From contig JAFAPF010000188.1 in NCBI GenBank assembly GCA_019247245.1, positions 1-5,242 on the forward strand: a DNA stretch of 5,242 nt, read 5' to 3'. Positions 1 through 5,242 of the stretch are shown piece by piece. Every line of letters begins with the position of its first letter. Within the stretch, counting starts at the first letter, position 1. Origin of the DNA: Rubrobacter sp. (GTDB lineage Bacteria; Actinomycetota; Rubrobacteria; Rubrobacterales; Rubrobacteraceae). The translations under genes were made by a program, and so were the position numbers. A model generated the notes under the pieces. The model was not told where the DNA came from. It ran no database searches and worked only from the letters and a program-made list of their open reading frames with translations.

Positions 1-80
1 TACCAATCCTAGAGGTTTGCGTCTGGATCTCAGGCCGGACCCCGAGTCTAGAGCTCCCGTGGCAGGTGCATTTTGAATAG
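1..80 (+). other. possible 3' end of an upstream gene (unresolved)
   Basis: This stretch is about 58% GC, like the coding DNA further on, and the composition falls to about 40% GC right after it. Two + strand frames are open from the window edge: one ends at TGA 74-76 and one at TAG 78-80. Either could be the last 24-25 codons of a gene that begins before the window. The short peptides carry no motif that I recognise, so frame and product cannot be decided. Confidence 0.2.
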
Positions 81-469
81 GTTGCGTCCCCATATCTCCA
101 ATAGGTTAGCATACTATTAATCACGTGTGAAGAGGAACACATCACTAAATATTGCGTTATGTCTGTGCCAAGAAAGAAAACCTTTTAGCTTATCTATAGC
201 TTTTAATAGTGCAAAGAGCGCAGAGCTTCTTACACCAAAGCTATTAGATGCTCTATGCCCTGCAACGGCGTGAGGTACCTAGCACTAAAGTATATAGTAC
301 AGTCTTCTCTTACGCACTTTTGGCTTCTTATGGTGCACTTTACGCTTTTGTGGCTTAAACAATGGCTCTCCCTTCCAATAACCTGTGGTTCAATGATGCT
401 GGTTTATACATAAAGGGTCTACATAAAGAAAGAGTAAACAAAGAGCGATTGCTTAGGGGGAAGCAGACA
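81..469 (+). promoter_or_regulatory. AT-rich leader region upstream of the sugar transferase
   Basis: About 390 bases at roughly 40% GC, against 60% or more in most of the genes, with no convincing coding region. The transferase frame is open back to ATG 362, but that start has no Shine-Dalgarno site and the codons 362-469 are AT-rich like the leader. The region probably holds the promoter and 5' untranslated leader of the transferase. The best -10-like string is TATAGT at 293-298, but the matching -35 position (about 270-275) is poor, so I do not call a promoter. An 8-bp inverted repeat (196-203 with 237-244) and a direct repeat (310-356) are present. I see no RNA gene. Confidence 0.35.
310..356 (+). 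repeat. imperfect direct repeat, 17-bp units spaced 30 bp
   Basis: TTACGCACTTTTGGCTT (310-326) and TTACGCTTTTGTGGCTT (340-356) match at 14 of 17 positions. Their starts are exactly 30 bp apart, close to three helical turns. A shorter shared string, GCACTTT, occurs at 314-320 and 335-341. The same-face spacing upstream of a gene would suit paired binding sites for a regulator, but this is inference; the region is T-rich and low in complexity, so chance similarity is possible. Confidence 0.35.
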
Positions 470-1993
470 ATGCACCGGGCCATCGAGAGTGCACCTTATG
501 TAGCTTCTAGCTCTGGGAGTTATTCCAGATTAGGGGAGAATGCCATGACGGTAACTTTCGATACGGCGGCGGCGCTGTTCTCCGGTGTGGGCGCCTGGTG
601 GATTTGGACCCAGCTGTTGGATCGCGAGCTTCGCTGGTGGCAGCCGGTGATGCTGGTGATTCTCGCCGTGGTCTGGGTCGTCAGCCTATCGAGAAGCCGG
701 AGCTTAAGCGGCCGTCTGCGCAGATCCCTGTTAGACGACCTGCCGACCATCATGGGGCAGGTGCTCCTAGCTTCGATGGCTGTGGTCCTTAGCGTAGCCC
801 TTATCAGGCTCAACCCGGACAATGCCGGCCCAGTAGTGGTAGCCACGGGTCTCGGTATCCTCACCGTTCCTACCGCGCGCGGGTTCTCGTATGCGCTACT
901 CAATAGAGAAAGGAGCGGAGCAAGACGTAAGGTTCTCATAGTAGGGGCGGGCAAAGTCGGCAACAGGGTGGCCCATCTGATCTCCAAGAACCCGCAGATT
1001 AGGGCTGAAGTGGTTGGGTTCCTGGACAAAGAACCTCTTGTATCCTCTAACGAGAGCTCCCAGGCAAGGTGGCCCGTGTTAGCCAACAGCTATGACCTTG
1101 GTCATATCCTCCGCGAGTACCGGGTGGACGAGGTCATAATCGCTTTTTCCACGGCTCCACATCAAAGGTTTTTGGAGATGATCTGGGAGTGCGACCGCCA
1201 CGGCGTAAACATCTCATTCGTACCGCGGCTCTTCGAGACCACAACCGTCCAGAGCGTGGTAGAGGACATAGGTGGCATACCTCTGATGCACCTCAATCGT
1301 GTCAGGCTGCAGGGTTACAACGCGGTTATCAAGAGGACCTTTGATGTCCTAGGTGCCGGTTTTGGCCTGGCTTTGCTCTGGCCGCTCTTGCTGCTCATAG
1401 CCGTGGCCGTCAAGCTGGATTCTCCGGGTCCGATCCTCTTCTCCCAAAGGAGGGTTGGTTATGATGGTGAGACCTTTGCAATGTACAAATTCCGCTCTAT
1501 GCGGGTCGATGCCGAGCAGATAGGCACGTGGACCAAGAAGCAGGATCCCCGGCGTACCCGCGTAGGTCGCTTTCTGCGGCCGCTGAATCTCGACGAGCTG
1601 CCTCAGCTCTTTAACGTGATTAAGGGGGATATGAGCCTTGTGGGACCTCGGCCTGAGCAACCTTCTTACGTGGAGCTTTTCGAGGAATCAGTCTACCGCT
1701 ATTCTCACCGCCACCGCGTCAAGAGCGGTATCACCGGCTGGGCCCAGGTAAACGGTTTCCGGGGGGACACTTCTATAGATGAACGGATCCTCTTCGATAA
1801 CTACTATATCGAGAACTGGAGCTTGTGGCTGGATATCAAAATAATCATCCTAACGCTCTTTAAAGCAGGGATCTCCAAGCCCGAGCGGGATGCGAAGCCA
1901 AGAGCTAACGTAGCTTCTGACCATGGTCAACACGAGCCGAGTGGAGCAGACACCACAACCTCCTCTCCAAGACCTCCATCTAGGGGACCTTGA
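470..1993 (+). CDS. polyprenyl-phosphate sugar-1-phosphate transferase (WbaP/WcaJ-type polyprenyl glycosylphosphotransferase)
   Basis: Predicted to move a sugar-1-phosphate from a nucleotide sugar to undecaprenyl phosphate at the inner face of the membrane, the first step in building a capsule, exopolysaccharide or O-antigen unit. Counting from ATG 470 (507 aa), four hydrophobic segments lie near residues 27-48, 58-74, 93-112 and 117-140. A Rossmann-like domain follows (VLIVGAGKVG, 155-164). The C-terminal transferase domain has a membrane helix with SPGP (318-321), KFRSM (340-344), the catalytic Asp-Glu pair in LDELPQ (D375, E376), GPRP (392-395) and WAQVNG (424-429). The last 40 or so residues are polar, rich in Ser, Thr and Pro, and probably disordered. 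Starts: ATG 470 has AGGGGG at 455-460; ATG 545 has AGGGGAG at 532-538 and begins just before the first helix, so it is a serious alternative (482 aa). ATG 362 lacks a ribosome site. The sugar cannot be read from sequence. Confidence 0.93.
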   Translation: MHRAIESAPYVASSSGSYSRLGENAMTVTFDTAAALFSGVGAWWIWTQLLDRELRWWQPVMLVILAVVWVVSLSRSRSLSGRLRRSLLDDLPTIMGQVLLASMAVVLSVALIRLNPDNAGPVVVATGLGILTVPTARGFSYALLNRERSGARRKVLIVGAGKVGNRVAHLISKNPQIRAEVVGFLDKEPLVSSNESSQARWPVLANSYDLGHILREYRVDEVIIAFSTAPHQRFLEMIWECDRHGVNISFVPRLFETTTVQSVVEDIGGIPLMHLNRVRLQGYNAVIKRTFDVLGAGFGLALLWPLLLLIAVAVKLDSPGPILFSQRRVGYDGETFAMYKFRSMRVDAEQIGTWTKKQDPRRTRVGRFLRPLNLDELPQLFNVIKGDMSLVGPRPEQPSYVELFEESVYRYSHRHRVKSGITGWAQVNGFRGDTSIDERILFDNYYIENWSLWLDIKIIILTLFKAGISKPERDAKPRANVASDHGQHEPSGADTTTSSPRPPSRGP

Positions 1994-2045
1994 ACCCCGG
2001 TTTGCCGTAGGGTAGCAAGCACAGACCTAGTAGAACCAAATTTGA

Positions 2046-2060
2046 CTTTAGTTGCTAAAG
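2046..2060 (+). promoter_or_regulatory. small hairpin abutting the ribosome binding site
   Basis: CTTTAG (2046-2051), loop TTG, CTAAAG (2055-2060) is a perfect 6-bp inverted repeat with a 3-nt loop. It ends on the base before the Shine-Dalgarno sequence of the peptidase gene. The stem has only two G-C pairs and is followed by purines, not a T run, so it is not a Rho-independent terminator for the upstream transferase. It might affect ribosome loading or mRNA stability, but it is weak. Confidence 0.3.
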
Positions 2061-2069
2061 AAGGGAGGG
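2061..2069 (+). promoter_or_regulatory. Shine-Dalgarno site that fixes the start at ATG 2073
   Basis: AAGGGAGGG lies 3 bases before ATG 2073; its GGGAGG core is close to the anti-Shine-Dalgarno complement. The in-frame TTG at 2052 lies upstream of and inside this element, so it would be a poor start. The site supports independent, strong translation of the peptidase gene 79 bases after the transferase stop. Confidence 0.75.
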
Positions 2070-2072
2070 ACA

Positions 2073-3500
2073 ATGACCGAGCCATCGTTCGCCGATCAGG
2101 GATACTGGGTATCCCCTTTCGAGGAGCTGATCCAACAAGAAGACGCCGCGCACGCCCAAACACAGCCTTCGGACACCCACGTACCGCAATTCGGGCCGGC
2201 AATAGGCACGCCGGAGAAGGCCGCATCGACGTTCGCTCAGCAGCGTTACTCCGACGACTGCGCTGTCCGCAGCCAGCAAACCGTCCTGGAGCAACTCACG
2301 GGTCAGCAATGGGATGAAGCGGCACTGGCACAGGAAGCTCGACACAACGGTTGGTACGCGCCGGGAGAGGGTGGCACGTCACAGCAAGATATAGGTAATA
2401 TGTTGGAGCTTCATGGCGTCCCCGTCAACAGGTACGAAAACGCCACTGTCTCCGACCTTGGAAACGAACTGGCTCAGGGACATGAGCCGATAATCTTCGT
2501 TAGCTCGGGCGACCTGTGGCAAGCGGGGACCATGGGTGGCGGCGCGGACCATACCGTGGTCGTCTCCGGGATCGACACCGCAGACCCGAACAACCCGCAG
2601 GCCATTATCAATGACCCCGGCACAGGCGAAGTCGCCGCCCGCTACCCGCTGGATCAGGTCCTTGCCGCCTGGCAAGAGAGCAACTTCTACATGGTTTCAC
2701 CCCAGGAAGCCGTGCCGGGCACTGGCCCCGACAGGGCCACCTTCGATCACAACACAGGGCAAGTCCCTCAATCAGGGGACATTCCACACGACAACTTAGC
2801 AACGATAGAAACCCAGCCTGAGATGTGGAACGATCCGGGCACTCATATACCTGAGGCTCAGACCTACGCTCTAAACATTCCGCCTGAGATGGACGAACGT
2901 TACACCTTGCCGGTTGGTGATACGTACTCACCCACGGTGGAGCCACCCCCCCCTACCGTAGACCCGACATCCAGCGGCAACCATATCGGGGCCCACGAGG
3001 CACTCGCCTCTTGGTATGGTCCTGAGCTCCAAGGGTCGCCGACGGCGAGCGGAGAACCTTTCGACCCTTACGGATACACATGTGCCCATAAAACGCTACC
3101 GTTCGGAACACAGTTGCTAGTGAGTTACGAGGGAAAGACCGTACAGGTGACGGTTAACGACCGGGGACCTTACATAGATGGTCGAGAGTTGGATCTCTCG
3201 CAGGGAGCTGCAGACGCGCTGGGGCTCACCCAGGCCGGCGTAGGCTACGTAGAGATCAGTTATCCGGGTGAGGATAGTAATGTAACAGGTCCGGGTGTGC
3301 CGGCTGTGGAAACATACACCCCAACAAATACATACGATGTTTACACCCCGACAAACACGTATGATATGTACGCTCCTATGGTTTCGTATGATCTGAACAC
3401 CCCGGTTAGTCCGGGAGAGGAGATCTTGGCTACCCAAGATCCCGAGGAAATGAACCAGGAATTTGGCATCCTGCACGATGATAACCCGGACGTTTGGTGA
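2073..3500 (+). CDS. C39-like cysteine peptidase fused to an RlpA-type double-psi beta-barrel domain
   Basis: A 475-residue two-domain protein. Residues about 52-212 look like a papain-fold C39-like peptidase: Gln57 lies six residues before Cys63 (in SDDCAVRSQ), the spacing seen for the oxyanion Gln and catalytic Cys of papain-like enzymes, followed by His160 (GADHTVVVSG) and Asp181 (INDPGTG). A linker of about 90 residues, ending in a Pro run near 291-296, leads to an RlpA-like double-psi beta-barrel at about 303-397. That domain has ASWYG, the TASGEPFD region, AHKTLPFGT with His339, VNDRGPY with Asp363, and RELDLSQGAADALG. RlpA proteins act on or bind peptidoglycan; whether this copy cleaves glycan is not shown. 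The C-terminus has a three-copy nine-residue repeat and an acidic tail. The N-terminus has no signal peptide, lipobox or membrane helix, which is odd for a wall-acting domain. ATG 2073 is chosen for its strong ribosome site. The stop overlaps the next start (GTGA). The domain calls are strong; the target is unknown. Confidence 0.85.
   Translation: MTEPSFADQGYWVSPFEELIQQEDAAHAQTQPSDTHVPQFGPAIGTPEKAASTFAQQRYSDDCAVRSQQTVLEQLTGQQWDEAALAQEARHNGWYAPGEGGTSQQDIGNMLELHGVPVNRYENATVSDLGNELAQGHEPIIFVSSGDLWQAGTMGGGADHTVVVSGIDTADPNNPQAIINDPGTGEVAARYPLDQVLAAWQESNFYMVSPQEAVPGTGPDRATFDHNTGQVPQSGDIPHDNLATIETQPEMWNDPGTHIPEAQTYALNIPPEMDERYTLPVGDTYSPTVEPPPPTVDPTSSGNHIGAHEALASWYGPELQGSPTASGEPFDPYGYTCAHKTLPFGTQLLVSYEGKTVQVTVNDRGPYIDGRELDLSQGAADALGLTQAGVGYVEISYPGEDSNVTGPGVPAVETYTPTNTYDVYTPTNTYDMYAPMVSYDLNTPVSPGEEILATQDPEEMNQEFGILHDDNPDVW
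3315..3395 (+). repeat. 27-bp tandem repeat, three units, inside the peptidase gene
   Basis: Three in-frame units of nine codons encode YTPTNTYDV, YTPTNTYDM and YAPMVSYDL (residues 415-423, 424-432, 433-441). The first two are nearly identical as protein but differ at several third codon positions, so the peptide appears to be kept by selection or the duplication is old. The Tyr/Thr/Pro-rich units lie after the barrel domain and look like an extended linker or binding tail. Confidence 0.85.
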
Positions 3501-4021
3501 GCCACTCGAACGACATAGCAGGCCGGACCGAGGAGATACGCCAGAAAGCCATCGACGCCATCGACAGCCTGGCCCGGAAGGCCGGTGAGTTCGGGCTAGC
3601 AAAGCCCCCGGAGGCCCTTGAGCAGCATCGCCGGAAGTTGCGAGAGGATGACTACAAAGTGCTCGTGGTGGGAGGAGCGAAGCGGGGCAAGAGCACCTTT
3701 GTCAATGCCTTGCTCGGCCGGGACGTCTTGCCGATTAATATTGCGACCAGCCAGGTCTTCAACATTCGTTCTTCGGAACGCGAAGCATACCGAGTGCGAC
3801 TTGAGGACGGTTCGCAGCGGGAGATCTCATCACAGGAGCTCCCGTTCTACAGTACGCAGGCAACTGCGGATGCCAAGGTTATATCCACTCCTGATCAGGT
3901 TATCCACCGGATCGAAATCGAGGTCTTGAGCATCGTTCCCCTGTATCGCTACGCACACCAACAAGCGTGGAGCAGCTGCGCCTCTACTTATCAGGACCAG
4001 TGTGAATGCCAACAGTCTTAG
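3497..4021 (+). CDS. truncated dynamin-like GTPase (N-terminal part; likely gene remnant)
   Basis: Starts at GTG 3497, whose last two bases form part of the TGA of the peptidase gene, a 4-base GTGA overlap typical of translational coupling. The product is 174 aa. Residues 1-52 are helical and charged. A P-loop, GGAKRGKST, spans 59-67 (Lys65 and Ser66 would bind the phosphates and Mg), followed by FVNALLG and DVLPI as in bacterial dynamin-like proteins, and a switch I Thr near residue 84 (IATSQVF). Homology fades after EIEVL (about residues 140-144, near base 3928). The G3 (DxPG) and G4 (N/TKxD) motifs and the whole helical stalk are absent; family members usually exceed 500 residues. The last 30 or so residues look like random read-through rich in Cys, Gln and Ser. 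The other two forward frames over 3928-4020 do not restore G3, so a simple single frameshift does not explain it. Deletion or recombination is the likely cause. As it stands GTP hydrolysis is doubtful. Confidence 0.75.
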   Translation: MSHSNDIAGRTEEIRQKAIDAIDSLARKAGEFGLAKPPEALEQHRRKLREDDYKVLVVGGAKRGKSTFVNALLGRDVLPINIATSQVFNIRSSEREAYRVRLEDGSQREISSQELPFYSTQATADAKVISTPDQVIHRIEIEVLSIVPLYRYAHQQAWSSCASTYQDQCECQQS

Positions 4022-4851
4022 GCGGAGAGCTGATAAGGTATTCTGTCGATAATATGCGTACGAGTGAGTATCTAAGAAAGATAGGGGTTCCTCAGATTCT
4101 GCCATCCACGAGCCCGTTCGATCCGGGACAAGATCCGGCAACGCTCGAGAGCCATCTCGAACAGAGTTCACATCTCATGTCATCTCTGAAAATCTCCATG
4201 GCTTGCTGGATAGTTGCTGACGAGGCTGCCACACGTCGAAAGATAGCCGCCGCAAACAAGCATTGTGTACCAACAGTTACTGGTGGAGGGCCTTTCGAGA
4301 TAGCCGCAGCGCAAGGCCAACTTCCGGTCTATCTCGATTTGTGTGCCGATATCGGTATGAGTCAGATCGAGTGCGGAGAGGGGTTCACAGATCTTCGCAT
4401 AGAGCCCAAAGAAATCCTGAGAATGGCACACGAGAGAGGGCTGAAGGTCCAGTTCGAGTTGGGGAAGAAACACGGAGGAGCATTCACCAGCGACGCGGTG
4501 AGCAAATTAATCGAGCAGGGCCAAAGATGGCTGGAGGCAGGAGCAACCCAGCTCGTGATCGAAGCTAGAGAGAGCGCACGTAGCGTCGGTGTCTTCGACG
4601 AAAAGGGAGAGCTAAACTTTGCTTTTGCCGAACGGTTCGTCGACGAGTTTGGTCACCGTACGGTTACGTTCGAGGCGCCAACCAAGCCTAATCAATTTGC
4701 TCTTCTCGACTACTTCGGCCCGGAAGTTCACCTTTCAAATGTACGGTTGGAAGAGGTTCTGCGCGTAGAAATTTATCGGAGGGGACTTCATTCCGATGCC
4801 TTTTCAAAGCCGAACTTGCGGCCTCGACCACCGCACATAAATCGATCATAA
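4006..4851 (+). CDS. comA: phosphosulfolactate synthase (ComA family)
   Basis: Predicted to add sulfite to phosphoenolpyruvate, giving (2R)-phospho-3-sulfolactate, the first step of sulfolactate and, in methanogens, coenzyme M synthesis. It is a soluble TIM-barrel enzyme of 281 aa from ATG 4006, or 265 aa from ATG 4054; archaeal and Bacillus homologues are about 250. Family features from ATG 4006: Lys62 in LKISM at the place of the family KFGWGTS lysine, GGGPFE (93-98; usually GGTLFE), ELGKK (151-155), VIEARES (184-190), TFEAPTK (221-227), and a final EIYRRGLHSDAF like the family ETLRRGLRGDTF. The N-terminal third is clearly divergent: KFGWGTS is not kept apart from the Lys. AGGA at 3993-3996 gives ATG 4006 some support, while ATG 4054 has no well-placed site, so the start is uncertain; 4006 lies inside the end of the GTPase frame. 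GC is about 50-55%, lower than the neighbours. It is followed after 14 bases by comB. Confidence 0.87.
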   Translation: MPTVLGGELIRYSVDNMRTSEYLRKIGVPQILPSTSPFDPGQDPATLESHLEQSSHLMSSLKISMACWIVADEAATRRKIAAANKHCVPTVTGGGPFEIAAAQGQLPVYLDLCADIGMSQIECGEGFTDLRIEPKEILRMAHERGLKVQFELGKKHGGAFTSDAVSKLIEQGQRWLEAGATQLVIEARESARSVGVFDEKGELNFAFAERFVDEFGHRTVTFEAPTKPNQFALLDYFGPEVHLSNVRLEEVLRVEIYRRGLHSDAFSKPNLRPRPPHINRS

Positions 4852-4865
4852 GGTTGAACGAATAG

Positions 4866-5242
4866 ATGGAAAGAATGGTTGTGATCGACTGTTTTCCCGA
4901 GAGCCTTACCCATTACCGGGAGGAGTATGCGGTGGTCGTCGTCGACGTGATTCGGGCGACTACTACGGCCGTGACCGGAGTTGCCTTGAACCGGAGGTGC
5001 TTTCCCACGCCTTCTATCGAAGCAGCAGTTACTCTTGCTGCGCGGCTTGATAATCCGCTCCTTGTGGGCGAGCTTGGGGGAAACATGCCGTACGGCTTCG
5101 ACTTGACAAACAGCCCTGCCGCATTGGTGCCCCGGTCAGACGTCTCTCGGCCGATGATCCTGCTCTGCACCTCGGGCACCAAGGTTATCTGTGATGCTAA
5201 GGAGTGCTACGCCGTTTACGCGGCGTGCTTGCGCAACTACAC
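4866..5242 (+). CDS. comB: 2-phosphosulfolactate phosphatase (ComB family), partial, runs off the window
   Basis: Predicted Mg-dependent phosphatase that turns the ComA product into sulfolactate. ATG 4866 opens a frame with no stop to the window end; 125 codons are visible, about half of the usual 230-250. Family features: VVVVDVIRATTTAV (residues 23-36, with Asp27 and Arg30 at the conserved DVxRATxT motif), LLVGELGG (65-72, where the family has a GE pair), GFDLTNSPAAL (77-87, the family GFDxGNSP) and LLCTSGTKV (99-107, matching the usual TTNGT). The gene begins 14 bases after the comA stop, so the two are almost certainly one operon. TAAGG at 4849-4853 overlaps the comA stop and is 12 bases from the start, a long but usable spacing; ATG 4875 is a poorer alternative. 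The 3' half lies outside the window. Confidence 0.88.
   Translation, partial: MERMVVIDCFPESLTHYREEYAVVVVDVIRATTTAVTGVALNRRCFPTPSIEAAVTLAARLDNPLLVGELGGNMPYGFDLTNSPAALVPRSDVSRPMILLCTSGTKVICDAKECYAVYAACLRNY

Noticed and set aside
196..244. 8-bp inverted repeat ATAGCTTT / AAAGCTAT in the leader
   Set aside because: The loop is 33 bases and the arms are AT-rich; no T run follows, so neither a terminator nor a stable riboswitch stem can be supported.
291..298. TATATAGT as a -10 promoter element
   Set aside because: The expected -35 position (about 268-275) does not resemble TTGACA, and the region is AT-rich enough to give such strings by chance.
387..400. GGTTCAATGATGC-like string resembling a tRNA T arm
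   Set aside because: No matching stem, anticodon arm or acceptor arm is present around it.
520..1086. 188-codon open frame on the - strand inside the transferase gene
   Set aside because: It lies opposite a strongly supported coding frame, has no recognisable domain, and is the kind of long antisense frame expected in GC-rich codons.
2042..2047. TTGACT as a -35 element for the peptidase gene
   Set aside because: The -10 position 17 bases later falls in the purine-rich ribosome site and has no TATAAT-like string.
1994..2072. Terminator between the transferase and the peptidase gene
   Set aside because: The only clean hairpin (2046-2060) has a weak stem and no T tract, so read-through cannot be excluded.
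3117..3602. 161-codon - strand frame across the peptidase/GTPase boundary
   Set aside because: It is opposite the conserved barrel domain and the coupled GTPase start; the product is low-complexity and lacks motifs.
3928..4020. Single frameshift as the cause of the GTPase truncation
   Set aside because: The other two + strand frames were read here; neither shows DxPG or later GTPase motifs, and one stops at 4003-4005.
1..5242. CRISPR array, insertion sequence, rRNA or tRNA genes
   Set aside because: No regularly spaced identical repeats, transposase motifs, terminal inverted repeats or RNA-gene signatures were seen.

Overview
The window reads as chromosomal DNA from a moderately high-GC bacterium. 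Sampled 60-base stretches are about 60-65% GC in most coding DNA, about 45-55% in the comA-like gene, and about 40% in the upstream leader. Purine-rich Shine-Dalgarno sites, ATG/GTG starts and the protein types suggest an actinobacterium-like or related lineage; a Rubrobacter-type organism is a guess. All recognisable genes are on the + strand.

Layout: (1) Positions 1-80 are GC-richer and may hold the last codons of an upstream gene. (2) Positions about 81-469 are an AT-rich leader with no convincing gene, containing an imperfect 17-bp direct repeat. (3) Positions 470-1993 encode a membrane polyprenyl-phosphate sugar-phosphate transferase, the enzyme type that starts capsule, exopolysaccharide or O-antigen repeat units. 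(4) Positions 2073-3500 encode an unusual fusion of a papain-fold C39-like cysteine peptidase and an RlpA-type double-psi beta-barrel, with no visible signal peptide. (5) A GTGA stop/start overlap leads into the N-terminal part of a dynamin-like GTPase (3497-4021), which stops before the G3 and G4 motifs and so looks like a gene remnant. (6) Positions 4006-4851 encode a ComA-family phosphosulfolactate synthase, and 4866 to the window end encodes the N-terminal part of ComB, 2-phosphosulfolactate phosphatase.

Three functional themes meet here. The first is surface glycan initiation. The second is a peptidase/cell-wall-domain protein translationally coupled to a membrane-remodelling-type GTPase. 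The third is the first two steps of sulfolactate synthesis: sulfite plus phosphoenolpyruvate gives phosphosulfolactate, then sulfolactate. ComA and ComB form a clear two-gene pathway unit. The peptidase and the GTPase form a likely second unit whose GTPase has been cut off, probably by recombination just upstream of comA. The most unusual items are the peptidase-DPBB fusion coupled to a GTPase and the abrupt junction between that pair and the sulfolactate genes.
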